Below, piece after piece: positions 8,543-18,241 of a DNA stretch of 64,000 nt. A program made the position numbers and the translations under genes. Position 1 is the stretch's first letter. Every line of letters starts with the position of its first letter. Under the pieces are notes generated by a model. That model was not told the DNA's origin and made no database searches. It was given only the letters and a program-made list of their open reading frames with translations. Source of the stretch: Pseudomonas fluorescens (GTDB taxonomy: Bacteria > Pseudomonadota > Gammaproteobacteria > Pseudomonadales > Pseudomonadaceae); NCBI RefSeq assembly GCF_000968015.1, contig NZ_LACH01000047.1, positions 1 through 64,000 of the forward strand, given 5' to 3'.

Positions 8543-9286
8543 ATGGTTTCGACTACTGCCCGCCCCGCCTCTCGCCCGCTGAATTTCTGGGTATGCCTGG
8601 GCGTTCCCGCCATCGCGGCGATCGTTCTGGTGCTGCTCGAACTGACGTCCCTGGATATGGACCTCGCCAAGCTGTTCTATGACCCGGTCGCGGGGGATTT
8701 CATCGGACGACACAGTTACTTCCTCGAAAACATCCTGCATGACCGCGCCAAGCAGGTGGTCATCGCCTTCTCAGTGTTGGCCATCTTCGGTTTCATCGCC
8801 TCCTTTTTCATGGACAGTCTCAAACCGATCAAACGGGAACTGGGCTGCCTGGTGCTGTCTCTGGCGCTGGCAACCTCCTTTGTCACGCCAGTCAAAGCGG
8901 TGACGGCCGTTCAATGCCCGTGGAGCCTTGAGCAGTTCGGCGGTCACGAAACCTACAGCGAACTGCTCAGCCCTCGCCCGCACACCGATAAGCCTGGCCG
9001 TTGCTGGCCCGGCGGTCATGCGGCAACCGGTTTCACACTGTTTGCGCTGTTCTTTGTCCTGCGTGACCGTCGTCCGCGTCTGGCGCGCAAGGCGTTGGTG
9101 TTCGCTTTCGCGTTGGGCACGGTGTTTTCCATCGGCCGGATGATGCAGGGCGCGCACTTCTTTTCGCACAACGTGTGGACGGCGATTTTCTGCTGGCTGA
9201 TTTGCCTGGGGGCGTATTACTACATCCTTTATCGGCCGGCCTCGAAGGCTGAGCGAGAGTCCAAAGCAGAACCGGTCAGCGCCTGA
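8543..9286 (+). CDS. PAP2-family membrane phosphatase (LpxT-like)
   Basis: This multi-pass inner-membrane lipid phosphatase or phosphotransferase of 247 residues is probably active on lipid A or undecaprenyl phosphates. The three PAP2 motifs are visible as K-x2-T...CPW ('KAVTAVQCPW'), 'CWPGGHAATG' (PSGH-like), and 'GRMMQGAHFFSHNVW' (R-x5-H). Five to six hydrophobic helices are evident. The gene is divergent from colR and preceded by a perfect match to the recalled ColR-box consensus. This suggests metal- or polymyxin-linked lipid A modification under ColRS. The exact substrate is inferred. Confidence 0.87.
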   Translation: MVSTTARPASRPLNFWVCLGVPAIAAIVLVLLELTSLDMDLAKLFYDPVAGDFIGRHSYFLENILHDRAKQVVIAFSVLAIFGFIASFFMDSLKPIKRELGCLVLSLALATSFVTPVKAVTAVQCPWSLEQFGGHETYSELLSPRPHTDKPGRCWPGGHAATGFTLFALFFVLRDRRPRLARKALVFAFALGTVFSIGRMMQGAHFFSHNVWTAIFCWLICLGAYYYILYRPASKAERESKAEPVSA

Positions 9287-9301
9287 AACACAGATCAAAA
9301 A

Positions 9302-9391
9302 TGTGGGAGCGAGCCTGCTCGCGATGGCGGTGTTTCAGTCACTGATGATGTTGACTGATACGGCCCCTTCGCGAGCAGGCTCGCTCCTACA
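9302..9391. repeat. inverted REP pair (GTGGGAGCGAGC family)
   Basis: Two oppositely oriented units with core GAGCCTGCTCGCGA lie between the PAP2 gene and the groEL terminator. Confidence 0.9.
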
Positions 9392-9425
9392 ATGGATCGA
9401 TGTGAAACCCCGAAATATGGGCAAT

Positions 9426-9462
9426 AAAAAACCCCGCCGGCTTATCACCGGCGGGGTTTTTA
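9426..9462. terminator. groEL terminator (bidirectional)
   Basis: The perfect stem CCCCGCCGG/CCGGCGGGG with A- and T-tracts on either side serves groEL on the minus strand and could also stop plus-strand transcripts from the PAP2 gene. Confidence 0.9.
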
Positions 9463-9481
9463 TGTACGGGGTAAGGCTGGC

Positions 9482-11125
<1,644 letters not shown>

Positions 11126-11174
11126 GATCGATATTCCTTAAATACTTTGTAGTAGCGGGAAAATGAGCGGGGAA

Positions 11175-11468
11175 TCAGCCTTCGACAACAGCGAGAATCT
11201 CGTTCTCAGCCATTACTACCAGGTCTTCGCCGTCGACTTTCACAGTGTTGCTGCCGGAGTACGGGCCGAACACAACCTTGTCGCCCACTTTCACGGACAG
11301 TGCACGCACTTCACCGTTGTCCAGCACTTTGCCTGGGCCTACAGCGAGGACTTCACCCTGGTTTGGCTTCTCAGCAGCCGAACCTGGCAGGACGATACCG
11401 CCAGCGGTTTTCTTTTCTTCTTCGCTGCGACGGATAACGACGCGGTCATGCAGAGGACGAAGCTTCAT
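11175..11468 (-). CDS. groES: co-chaperonin GroES
   Basis: GroES is the 97-residue heptameric lid of GroEL, with 'MKLRPLHDRVVIRR' at the N-terminus, the mobile loop 'EEKKTAGGIVLPGSA', and 'VVFGPYSG'. It is first in the groESL operon, with AGGAGAG before its ATG. Confidence 0.99.
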   Translation of the reverse strand: MKLRPLHDRVVIRRSEEEKKTAGGIVLPGSAAEKPNQGEVLAVGPGKVLDNGEVRALSVKVGDKVVFGPYSGSNTVKVDGEDLVVMAENEILAVVEG

Positions 11469-11631
11469 TGTCGATCTCTCCTAATTGTGGTTTTCATCGG
11501 CCGGTGTATTCCCGGCGGGTTTAACAAATCCGGCGGTGCCGGGTGCGGTTCGTCGAGCGAACCGCGGAAGTCTGTCTGGCGTAATCGCCAGAAACCTTGC
11601 GGTGACCGTTACATAAGGGCGCATAAGCTTA

Positions 11632-11663
11632 TTACAAGGGCGAGTAAGCAAATTTTTTCAGGT
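11632..11663 (-). promoter_or_regulatory. putative sigma-32 heat-shock promoter of groESL
   Basis: On the minus strand ACCTGAAA is followed after 15 bases by CCCTTGTAA. This resembles the sigma-32 consensus CTTGAAA/CCCCATNT. It lies about 165 bases upstream of groES. No CIRCE-type operator was seen. Confidence 0.55.
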
Positions 11664-11685
11664 TGCTGCCCCCCAAACGAACACG

Positions 11686-11703
11686 GCACCCGAAGGTGCC
11701 GTG
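11686..11703 (-). terminator. hairpin after fxsA
   Basis: CGGCACC/GGTGCCG closes a UUCG-type tetraloop on the minus strand just past the fxsA stop. The T-tract is weak, so this is a possible terminator. Confidence 0.5.
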
Positions 11704-11716
11704 CCGGTGTTGCGGT

Positions 11717-12193
11717 TTACTTGGTATCGCGGTGTTCGAATTCGCCTTCGATCACGTTGGGCTCACGGCCCAGCGGCTCGCGCGGAACAGGACCGCCACG
11801 TGGCTGAAGGTCGTCGGCGAACGCACGCTGACGGATTGCCGCCTCTTCGGCACGCTGGCGCATTTTATTGGCCAACAGTCGACGAGAGATCGGCAGCAAC
11901 ATGATCAGACCCAGCACGTCAGTGACGAAACCCGGCAGGATCAACAGACCACCCGCCAATGCCAGCATCAAACCTTCGAGCATGGTCTGGGCCGGCAACT
12001 CGCCGCGGTTCAGGCTTTCACGAGCACGCAATGCGGTTGCCAGACCAGCGATACGCAGCACGAACACGCCGAGCATCGAGCCGAGAATGACCAGCAGCAG
12101 GGCCGGGAAAAACCCGATCGCCCCGCTTACCTTGACGAATACGAACAGCTCCAACACCGGAAACAGTACAAAGAGCAATAAAAAAGGGCGCAT
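11717..12193 (-). CDS. fxsA: FxsA family membrane protein
   Basis: The product is 158 residues with four hydrophobic segments in the first ~110 residues and a polar C-terminus. It matches FxsA, the E. coli inner-membrane protein whose overexpression relieves phage T7 exclusion by the F plasmid. Its normal role is unclear. The start at 12193 has GAGGAA at good spacing and is preferred to an upstream ATG at 12208. It lies directly upstream of groES on the same strand, a common Pseudomonas arrangement, but the heat-shock promoter between them suggests separate transcription. Confidence 0.88.
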   Translation of the reverse strand: MRPFLLLFVLFPVLELFVFVKVSGAIGFFPALLLVILGSMLGVFVLRIAGLATALRARESLNRGELPAQTMLEGLMLALAGGLLILPGFVTDVLGLIMLLPISRRLLANKMRQRAEEAAIRQRAFADDLQPRGGPVPREPLGREPNVIEGEFEHRDTK

Positions 12194-12259
12194 CAAATGG
12201 TTCCTCAACGCAAGAATGCCTTGCCAGTCTTCCCTAGATGACGTCGCCGATTCGTGAAT

Positions 12260-12991
12260 TCAAGCGTCGGCCACTTCATTTTTCGGCCAATGTTCGGCGT
12301 GAGCCAGGAAAACCAAGGCTTCGCGCACTTGTGTCGGCGTATTACACGGCGCTTGAAACGGTAACCAATAGACCCCTTGGCCAATGCGCAGGTGCATGCC
12401 TTCGGTGTCGATACCCGCCAGTTGCGCCGGCTCGGTTTTCGGCAGGCCCGCCAGTTCGACGTAGTGGGCGATGGCTTTGGCGTGATCGGCATTCATGTGC
12501 TCGACCATGCTCGCTTCGGCTTTTCCGGCGAACGGGTTGGCCAGGGTCAGTTGATCGACCCAGTGAATCGCACCGAAACCGCCGATGTAGCGATGACGTA
12601 CCGGTTTGAGCACCCAGAAATCGAAATCGTGGGCCTTGTGGTAGCTCTGCGAATCCGGGAAATAGCGGTAGTAACGCTCAGCCGCCGCTTCGATGGCGGC
12701 CTCGTCCTCAAGCTTTTCTGCTTCGGCGAGGTAGGTCAGGCGACCAACGGCTTGCACATCTTCGGCCCCGCGCTCGCCCACAAACAGCGAGCACTTTGGA
12801 TCTTTCTGCAGGTTGTGGGTGTGCTGGGCGATACGGCTGATAAGGATCAGCGGCCAGCCCTGTTCGTCCAGACAGTACGGAACCACGGAGCCAAACGGGA
12901 AACCGGGCATCGCCTTGGAGTGCGTCGAGAGCACTCCACGGTATTCCTTGAGAAGCAATTCTCGTGCATTCTTGGCCGCTTCAACGCTCAA
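12260..12991 (-). CDS. HugZ-like / pyridoxamine 5'-phosphate oxidase-fold protein
   Basis: The 243-residue protein has an N-terminal split-barrel flavin/heme-binding domain (about 10-150; 'GFPFGSVVPYCLDEQGWPL', 'LFVGERGAEDVQAVGRL') and a C-terminal DUF2470-type domain around 'MVEHMNADHAKAIAHY'. This architecture is shared with HugZ heme oxygenases and related FMN-binding proteins. No heme-uptake genes or Fur box are adjacent, so heme degradation is only a possibility. The gene is divergent from the SDR gene. Confidence 0.8.
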   Translation of the reverse strand: MSVEAAKNARELLLKEYRGVLSTHSKAMPGFPFGSVVPYCLDEQGWPLILISRIAQHTHNLQKDPKCSLFVGERGAEDVQAVGRLTYLAEAEKLEDEAAIEAAAERYYRYFPDSQSYHKAHDFDFWVLKPVRHRYIGGFGAIHWVDQLTLANPFAGKAEASMVEHMNADHAKAIAHYVELAGLPKTEPAQLAGIDTEGMHLRIGQGVYWLPFQAPCNTPTQVREALVFLAHAEHWPKNEVADA

Positions 12992-13162
12992 TTTATGACT
13001 CCTTATATAGAATCCGTCAAAAAAACGGACAGGCGCCTGAGGATAAGTTCCAGTCCGCCATCGGGGCAGTTCTCATGTGCAACCAGGCCGTATCAGGTGC
13101 AGATCGAGAGGCTACTCTCTAAAAGGAAACCACTCCCTCTGACCTGCTATTGGGGCATGCGA

Positions 13163-13921
13163 ATGCAACTCACTGACAAAGTAATCATTATCACTGGCGG
13201 TTGCCAGGGTTTAGGCCGCTCGATGGCCGAGTATTTGGCCGGTAAAGGCGCGAAGCTGGCGCTGGTGGACCTGAACCAGGAAAAGCTCGACGACGCCGTC
13301 GCCGCTTGCAAGGCTAAAGGCGTCGAGGCTCGCTCTTATCTGTGCAATGTCGCCAATGAAGAGCAAGTGACGCACATGGTCGCCCAGGTGGCCGAAGACT
13401 TCGGCGCGCTCCATGGCCTGATCAACAACGCCGGGATCCTGCGCGATGGCTTGCTGATCAAGGTCAAGGACGGAGAGATGACCAAGATGAGCCTGGCCCA
13501 GTGGCAGTCGGTCATCGACGTCAACCTGACCGGCGTATTCCTGTGCACGCGTGAAGTCGCGGCCAAAATGATCGAGCTGAACAACAGCGGCGCGATCATT
13601 AATATCTCGTCGATCTCCCGCGCTGGCAACGCCGGCCAGACCAACTACTCCGCCGCCAAGGCCGGTGTCGCCGCGGCGACCGTGACCTGGGCCAAGGAAT
13701 TGGCACGCTACGGCATTCGCGTGGCAGCCATTGCACCGGGCTTTATCGAAACCGAAATGACGCTGAGCATGAAGCCTGAGGCGCTGGAGAAGATAACGTC
13801 CGTGATCCCGCTCAAGCGCATGGGCACGCCTGAAGAGATCGCCCATTCGGCGGCGTACATTTTCGAGAACGACTACTACAACGGTCGGATTATGGAGTTG
13901 GATGGCGGGTTGCGGATTTAA
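13163..13921 (+). CDS. SDR family oxidoreductase (FabG-like)
   Basis: This is a short-chain dehydrogenase/reductase of 252 residues. It has the nucleotide-binding 'TGGCQGLGRSMAE', 'NNAG' at 88-91, and catalytic Ser149, Tyr162, Lys166 ('NYSAAKAG'). It ends in the 'ELDGGLRI' type C-terminus of 3-oxoacyl-ACP reductase-like enzymes. The reading frame is open far upstream, but GGGG seven bases before 13163 and the usual family N-terminus MQLTDK support this start (an ATG at 13157 is an alternative). The substrate is not predictable. It is not next to other fatty-acid genes. Confidence 0.88.
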   Translation: MQLTDKVIIITGGCQGLGRSMAEYLAGKGAKLALVDLNQEKLDDAVAACKAKGVEARSYLCNVANEEQVTHMVAQVAEDFGALHGLINNAGILRDGLLIKVKDGEMTKMSLAQWQSVIDVNLTGVFLCTREVAAKMIELNNSGAIINISSISRAGNAGQTNYSAAKAGVAAATVTWAKELARYGIRVAAIAPGFIETEMTLSMKPEALEKITSVIPLKRMGTPEEIAHSAAYIFENDYYNGRIMELDGGLRI

Positions 13922-13937
13922 AGCCTGCCAAAAACCC

Positions 13938-14030
13938 CTGTGGGAGCGAGCTTGCTCGCGATAGCGGTAGTCCAGTCAACAAATCTGTTGAATGTTAATC
14001 CGTCATCGCGAGCAAGCTCGCTCCCACAGG
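13938..14030. repeat. inverted REP pair (GTGGGAGCGAGC family)
   Basis: The arms TGTGGGAGCGAGCTTGCTCG and reverse complement fill the gap between the convergent SDR and mrp genes. Confidence 0.9.
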
Positions 14031-14052
14031 TTCCAGTGTTAACTGAAAGGTT

Positions 14053-15147
14053 TCAATCGTCGCTGATGGTGATGTTCGGCATCGCTGGCGACACCGCTTC
14101 CTGCAACACGATCCGCGCGCCGACATGGCGGGCCAGTTCCTGGTAAACCATCGCAATCGGGCTGTCAGGCTCGGCGATCACCGTTGGTTTGCCACCATCG
14201 GCCTGTTCGCGGATGGCCATCGCCAGCGGCAACGAAGCCAGCAGCTCGACGCCGTACTGGTTGGCCAGCTTCACACCACCGCCCTCACCGAACAGATGCT
14301 CGGCATGCCCGCAATTGGAGCAGATGTGCACGGCCATGTTTTCCACCACGCCCAGCACCGGGATGTTGACCTTGCGGAACATCTCCACGCCCTTGCGTGC
14401 GTCCAGCAATGCCAGATCTTGCGGCGTGGTAACGATCACCGCGCCGGCCACCGGGACTTTCTGCGCCAGGGTCAGCTGGATGTCGCCGGTGCCTGGCGGC
14501 ATGTCGATGACCAGGTAATCCAGATCGCCCCAGGCGGTTTGAGTGACGAGTTGCAACAAGGCGCCGGAAACCATCGGCCCGCGCCAGACCATCGGCGTGT
14601 TGTCATCGGTCAGGAACGCCATGGACATGACTTCGACACCATGGGACTCGATCGGAATGAACCACTTCTGATCCTTGACCTTGGGTCGGGTGCCTTCGGG
14701 GATGCCAAACATGATGCCCTGGCTCGGTCCGTAAATGTCCGCGTCGAGGATCCCGACCTTGGCGCCTTCGCGGGCCAGGGCCAGGGCCAGGTTGGCGGCA
14801 GTGGTGGATTTACCCACACCGCCCTTGCCGGACGCCACGGCCACCACGTTCTTGACGTTGGCGAGCCCCGGGATCTGCGCTTGAGCCTTGTGCGCGGCAA
14901 TGACACTGGTGATCTCGACGCGGGCGATGGTCACGCCATCCAGCCCTTCAATGGCCATTTGCAGCAACTGCGCCCAGCCACTCTTGAACAGACCGGCGGC
15001 GTAACCCAGCTCCAGCTGGACGCTGACGCGATCACCCTGAATGTCGATGCCGCGTACGCACCCGGCGCTGACCGGGTCCTGGTTCAGATAAGGGTCGGTG
15101 TATTGGCGAAGGACGGCTTCCACCGCTGCGCGATTGACGGCGCTCAT
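14053..15147 (-). CDS. apbC: Mrp/ApbC iron-sulfur cluster carrier ATPase
   Basis: This P-loop NTPase of 364 residues is thought to carry and transfer [4Fe-4S] clusters. The N-terminal MIP18/DUF59-type domain (about 1-95) precedes the deviant Walker A 'ASGKGGVGKSTTAANLA', Walker B 'YLVIDMPPGTGD', and the cluster-binding CxxC in 'ICSNCGHAEHLFG'. The start at 15147 is preferred because CGGAG lies upstream. It is divergent from metG, as in many gamma-proteobacteria. Confidence 0.95.
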   Translation of the reverse strand: MSAVNRAAVEAVLRQYTDPYLNQDPVSAGCVRGIDIQGDRVSVQLELGYAAGLFKSGWAQLLQMAIEGLDGVTIARVEITSVIAAHKAQAQIPGLANVKNVVAVASGKGGVGKSTTAANLALALAREGAKVGILDADIYGPSQGIMFGIPEGTRPKVKDQKWFIPIESHGVEVMSMAFLTDDNTPMVWRGPMVSGALLQLVTQTAWGDLDYLVIDMPPGTGDIQLTLAQKVPVAGAVIVTTPQDLALLDARKGVEMFRKVNIPVLGVVENMAVHICSNCGHAEHLFGEGGGVKLANQYGVELLASLPLAMAIREQADGGKPTVIAEPDSPIAMVYQELARHVGARIVLQEAVSPAMPNITISDD

Positions 15148-15256
15148 GGGCAACTCCGATAGCAAGACTGGAAAATCAGGCGGGTATCGTACCTGTTCTA
15201 TAGTCCGGACGGCATGCTTTCAAAACGAGACAAATAACCCATGGTCGAATGCTACC

Positions 15257-15389
15257 TGTAGCAGCTGGCGAAGCCTGCGTTCGGCTGCGCAGCAGTCGTG
15301 AATCCGGGCAACGCGGACTACTTGAAACACCGCGGTGTCTGGTTTTACGACTGCTGCGCAGCCGAACGCAGGCTTCGCCAGCTGCTACA
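15257..15389. repeat. long imperfect inverted repeat, distinct REP family
   Basis: Arms of about 45 bases begin TGTAGCAGCTGGCGAAGCCT and end in the reverse complement, with a ~40-base loop. This core is unlike the GTGGGAGCGAGC and GTAGGAGCTGCC families elsewhere in the window. It occupies most of the 330-base apbC-metG intergenic gap. No other feature is evident there apart from the presumed divergent promoters. Confidence 0.8.
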
Positions 15390-15477
15390 TGGACCGTGGA
15401 TACTGGCCTCGGGGGTGAAAAATATGCGCCGGCGCTTTATAGTGGCCGACCTCCGTTTCATCAAGTAGCCGAGCCCC

Positions 15478-17529
15478 ATGTCCGAGCCACGCAAGATCCT
15501 CGTCACCAGCGCCCTGCCCTATGCCAATGGTTCGATCCATCTTGGCCACATGCTGGAATATATCCAGACCGATATGTGGGTGCGCTTCCAGAAGCACCGC
15601 GGCAATCAATGCATTTATGTCTGCGCCGACGACGCCCACGGTTCGGCCATCATGCTGCGCGCGGAAAAGGAAGGCATCACCCCGGAACAACTGATCGCCA
15701 ACGTCCAGGCTGAACACAGCGCCGACTTTGCCGAGTTCCTGGTGGACTTCGACAACTTCCACTCCACTCACGCCGAAGAAAACCGTGAGCTGTCGAGCCA
15801 GATCTACCTGAAGCTGCGCGACGCCGGGCACATCGCCCAGCGTTCGATCACTCAGTACTTCGACCCGGAAAAGAAAATGTTCCTGGCCGACCGCTTCATC
15901 AAGGGCACCTGCCCGAAATGCGGCACCGAAGACCAATACGGCGACAACTGCGAAAAATGCGGTGCGACCTACGCGCCGACCGACCTGAAGGATCCGAAGT
16001 CGGCGATCTCTGGCGCCACTCCGGTGCTCAAGGATTCCCAGCACTTCTTCTTCAAGCTGCCGGACTTCCAGGAAATGCTGCAAGCCTGGACCCGCAGCGG
16101 TACCCTGCAAGAAGCCGTGGCGAACAAAATCGCCGAATGGCTGGATGCTGGCCTGCAACAGTGGGACATCTCCCGCGATGCGCCGTACTTCGGCTTCGAA
16201 ATCCCTGACGAGCCAGGCAAATACTTCTATGTCTGGCTGGACGCGCCGATCGGCTACATGGCCAGCTTCAAGAACCTCTGCGACCGCACGCCGGAATTGG
16301 ATTTCGACGCGTTCTGGGGCAAGGATTCCACCGCCGAGCTGTACCATTTCATCGGCAAGGACATCGTCAACTTCCACGCCCTGTTCTGGCCAGCCATGCT
16401 CGAAGGCGCCGGTTTCCGTAAACCGACCGGCATCAACGTGCACGGCTACCTGACCGTCAACGGTCAGAAAATGTCCAAATCCCGCGGTACCTTCATCAAG
16501 GCCCGGACCTATCTCGACCACCTGTCGCCGGAATACCTGCGCTACTACTACGCGGCGAAGCTGAGCCGTGGCGTCGATGACCTGGACCTGAACCTCGAAG
16601 ACTTCGTGCAGAAGGTCAACTCTGACCTGGTCGGCAAAGTCGTCAACATCGCCAGCCGTTGCGCCGGTTTCATCCATAAAGGCAACGCCGGTGTACTGGT
16701 GGCGGGCAATGCCGCGCCGGAACTGACCGAAGCGTTCCTCGCCGCAGCGCCGAGCATTGCCGAGGCCTACGAGGCTCGCGACTTCGCCCGTGCCATGCGC
16801 GAAATCATGGGCCTGGCCGACCGTGCCAATGCCTGGATCGCCGACAAGGCACCGTGGTCGCTGAACAAACAGGAAGGCAAGCAGGACGAAGTCCAGGCCA
16901 TCTGCGCCCTGGGCGTCAACCTGTTCCGCCAACTGGTGATCTTCCTCAAGCCGGTGCTGCCGTTGCTGACCGCCGATGCCGAGGCGTTCCTCAACGTCGC
17001 GCCGCTGACCTGGAACGACCACGCCACCTTGCTCAGCAACCACCAGCTGAACGAGTTCAAACCGTTGATGACCCGCATCGACCCGGTAAAAGTGCAAGCC
17101 ATGAGCGACGCCTCGAAAGAAGACCTGACCGCCAGCGCTACCGACACCGGCGACGCTGCACCTGCCGGTAATGGCGAACTGGCCAAAGATCCGCTGTCGC
17201 CGGAAATCGAGTTCGATGCCTTTGCCGCTGTCGACCTGCGCGTCGCCCTGATCCTCAAGGCCGAACATGTGGAAGGTGCCGACAAACTGCTGCGCCTGAC
17301 CCTGGACATCGGTGACGAGCAACGCAACGTGTTCTCCGGGATCAAGAGCGCTTATCCGGATCCGTCCAAGCTCAATGGTCGTCTGACCATGATGATCGCC
17401 AACCTCAAGCCACGGAAAATGAAGTTCGGCATCTCCGAAGGCATGGTGATGGCCGCCGGCCCTGGCGGTGAAGAAATCTACCTGCTCAGCCCTGACAGCG
17501 GCGCCAAGCCAGGTCAGCGCATCAAGTAA
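15478..17529 (+). CDS. metG: methionyl-tRNA synthetase
   Basis: MetRS of 683 residues charges tRNA-Met in the cytoplasm. The class I HIGH-like motif is 'GSIHLGHM', the KMSKS loop is intact ('QKMSKSRGT'), and a zinc-knuckle insertion carries two CxxC pairs ('CPKCG', 'CEKCG'). A C-terminal tRNA-binding (EMAP/Trbp) domain starts near residue 570 ('FDAFAAVDLRVALILKAE'), giving a dimeric long-form enzyme. A terminator hairpin follows. Confidence 0.99.
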   Translation: MSEPRKILVTSALPYANGSIHLGHMLEYIQTDMWVRFQKHRGNQCIYVCADDAHGSAIMLRAEKEGITPEQLIANVQAEHSADFAEFLVDFDNFHSTHAEENRELSSQIYLKLRDAGHIAQRSITQYFDPEKKMFLADRFIKGTCPKCGTEDQYGDNCEKCGATYAPTDLKDPKSAISGATPVLKDSQHFFFKLPDFQEMLQAWTRSGTLQEAVANKIAEWLDAGLQQWDISRDAPYFGFEIPDEPGKYFYVWLDAPIGYMASFKNLCDRTPELDFDAFWGKDSTAELYHFIGKDIVNFHALFWPAMLEGAGFRKPTGINVHGYLTVNGQKMSKSRGTFIKARTYLDHLSPEYLRYYYAAKLSRGVDDLDLNLEDFVQKVNSDLVGKVVNIASRCAGFIHKGNAGVLVAGNAAPELTEAFLAAAPSIAEAYEARDFARAMREIMGLADRANAWIADKAPWSLNKQEGKQDEVQAICALGVNLFRQLVIFLKPVLPLLTADAEAFLNVAPLTWNDHATLLSNHQLNEFKPLMTRIDPVKVQAMSDASKEDLTASATDTGDAAPAGNGELAKDPLSPEIEFDAFAAVDLRVALILKAEHVEGADKLLRLTLDIGDEQRNVFSGIKSAYPDPSKLNGRLTMMIANLKPRKMKFGISEGMVMAAGPGGEEIYLLSPDSGAKPGQRIK

Positions 17530-17549
17530 GGCTCTGCGGTAAACCGATC

Positions 17550-17584
17550 CCACAGTCGTGCCTGGCGCGACTGTGGGATTTTCA
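17550..17584 (+). terminator. metG terminator
   Basis: Stem TCCCACAGTCG/CGACTGTGGGA is followed by TTTT. Confidence 0.85.
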
Positions 17585-17671
17585 TGTCTGGCCCACCCTC
17601 CGTCCTTGCCGGATAATGCCTAAGCTTTTTAGACCGCTCCGTTAAAAAGCCCCGTTCTTGCCGGCACGATC

Positions 17672-18241
17672 ATGACCGAAATTGTTCTTACGCTTATCAG
17701 CACTGCCCTGATCAACAACCTCGTGTTGCACTGGCCGCTGGGCGTCGATCCGCTGCTGGGCGACGAACATCGGCAAGTCCACGCGCTAGGCCTTGCGACG
17801 GCTTGCTTGATGTTGATCGTCGGCATAGTGGGCTACTCGGCCTACCGTTGGATGCTGGTGCCGCTGGAGCTGACGTCGCTGCGACTTTTCGTCTTCCTGC
17901 CATTAAGCGTTCTGCTGATTGGCCCGCTGCTGAAAGTGCTTTCCCGGTTACTTCCAAAGCTTGCGTTCGATGGCCTCTGGCCCCTGCTGCTTGGCAACGC
18001 CGGCGTACTCGGCCTGACGCTGCTCAATGCTCAGGACGACAAAGGCTTCTTCCACGCCATGGCCCTGAGCCTGGGTGCCGGCCTGGGCTTCTGGCTGGTA
18101 TTGAGCCTGTTCAGCGACTTGCGCCAACGCACAATCGAAAATGATATCCCCCTGCCCTTTCGCGGCCTGCCCATCGACCTGATCGGCGCCGGATTGATTG
18201 CAGTGGCCTTTCTCGGATTCAGCGGACTGATCAAAACATGA
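17672..18241 (+). CDS. rsxA: Rnf/Rsx complex subunit A, diverged
   Basis: This is a six-helix membrane subunit of an Rnf/Rsx-type electron-transport complex, 189 residues. It aligns without gaps to the canonical N-terminus (NN at 15-16, LG at 23-24, P27). Canonical RsxA carries Cys26 (LCPFMG) and a Cys in TTNCAVLG that help bind an intramembrane [2Fe-2S] cluster. Here these are Asp26 ('VDPLLG') and Ala110 ('GNAGVLG'). It is the first gene of an overlapping rsxA-B-D-G-E-nth operon. The fold assignment is secure. Normal electron transfer is doubtful. Confidence 0.85.
   Translation: MTEIVLTLISTALINNLVLHWPLGVDPLLGDEHRQVHALGLATACLMLIVGIVGYSAYRWMLVPLELTSLRLFVFLPLSVLLIGPLLKVLSRLLPKLAFDGLWPLLLGNAGVLGLTLLNAQDDKGFFHAMALSLGAGLGFWLVLSLFSDLRQRTIENDIPLPFRGLPIDLIGAGLIAVAFLGFSGLIKT

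Noticed and set aside
12377..13162. Upstream extension of the SDR reading frame
   Set aside because: The frame is open for 260 codons opposite the HugZ-like gene, but the SDR fold begins at 13163 and the extension has no homology-like features.
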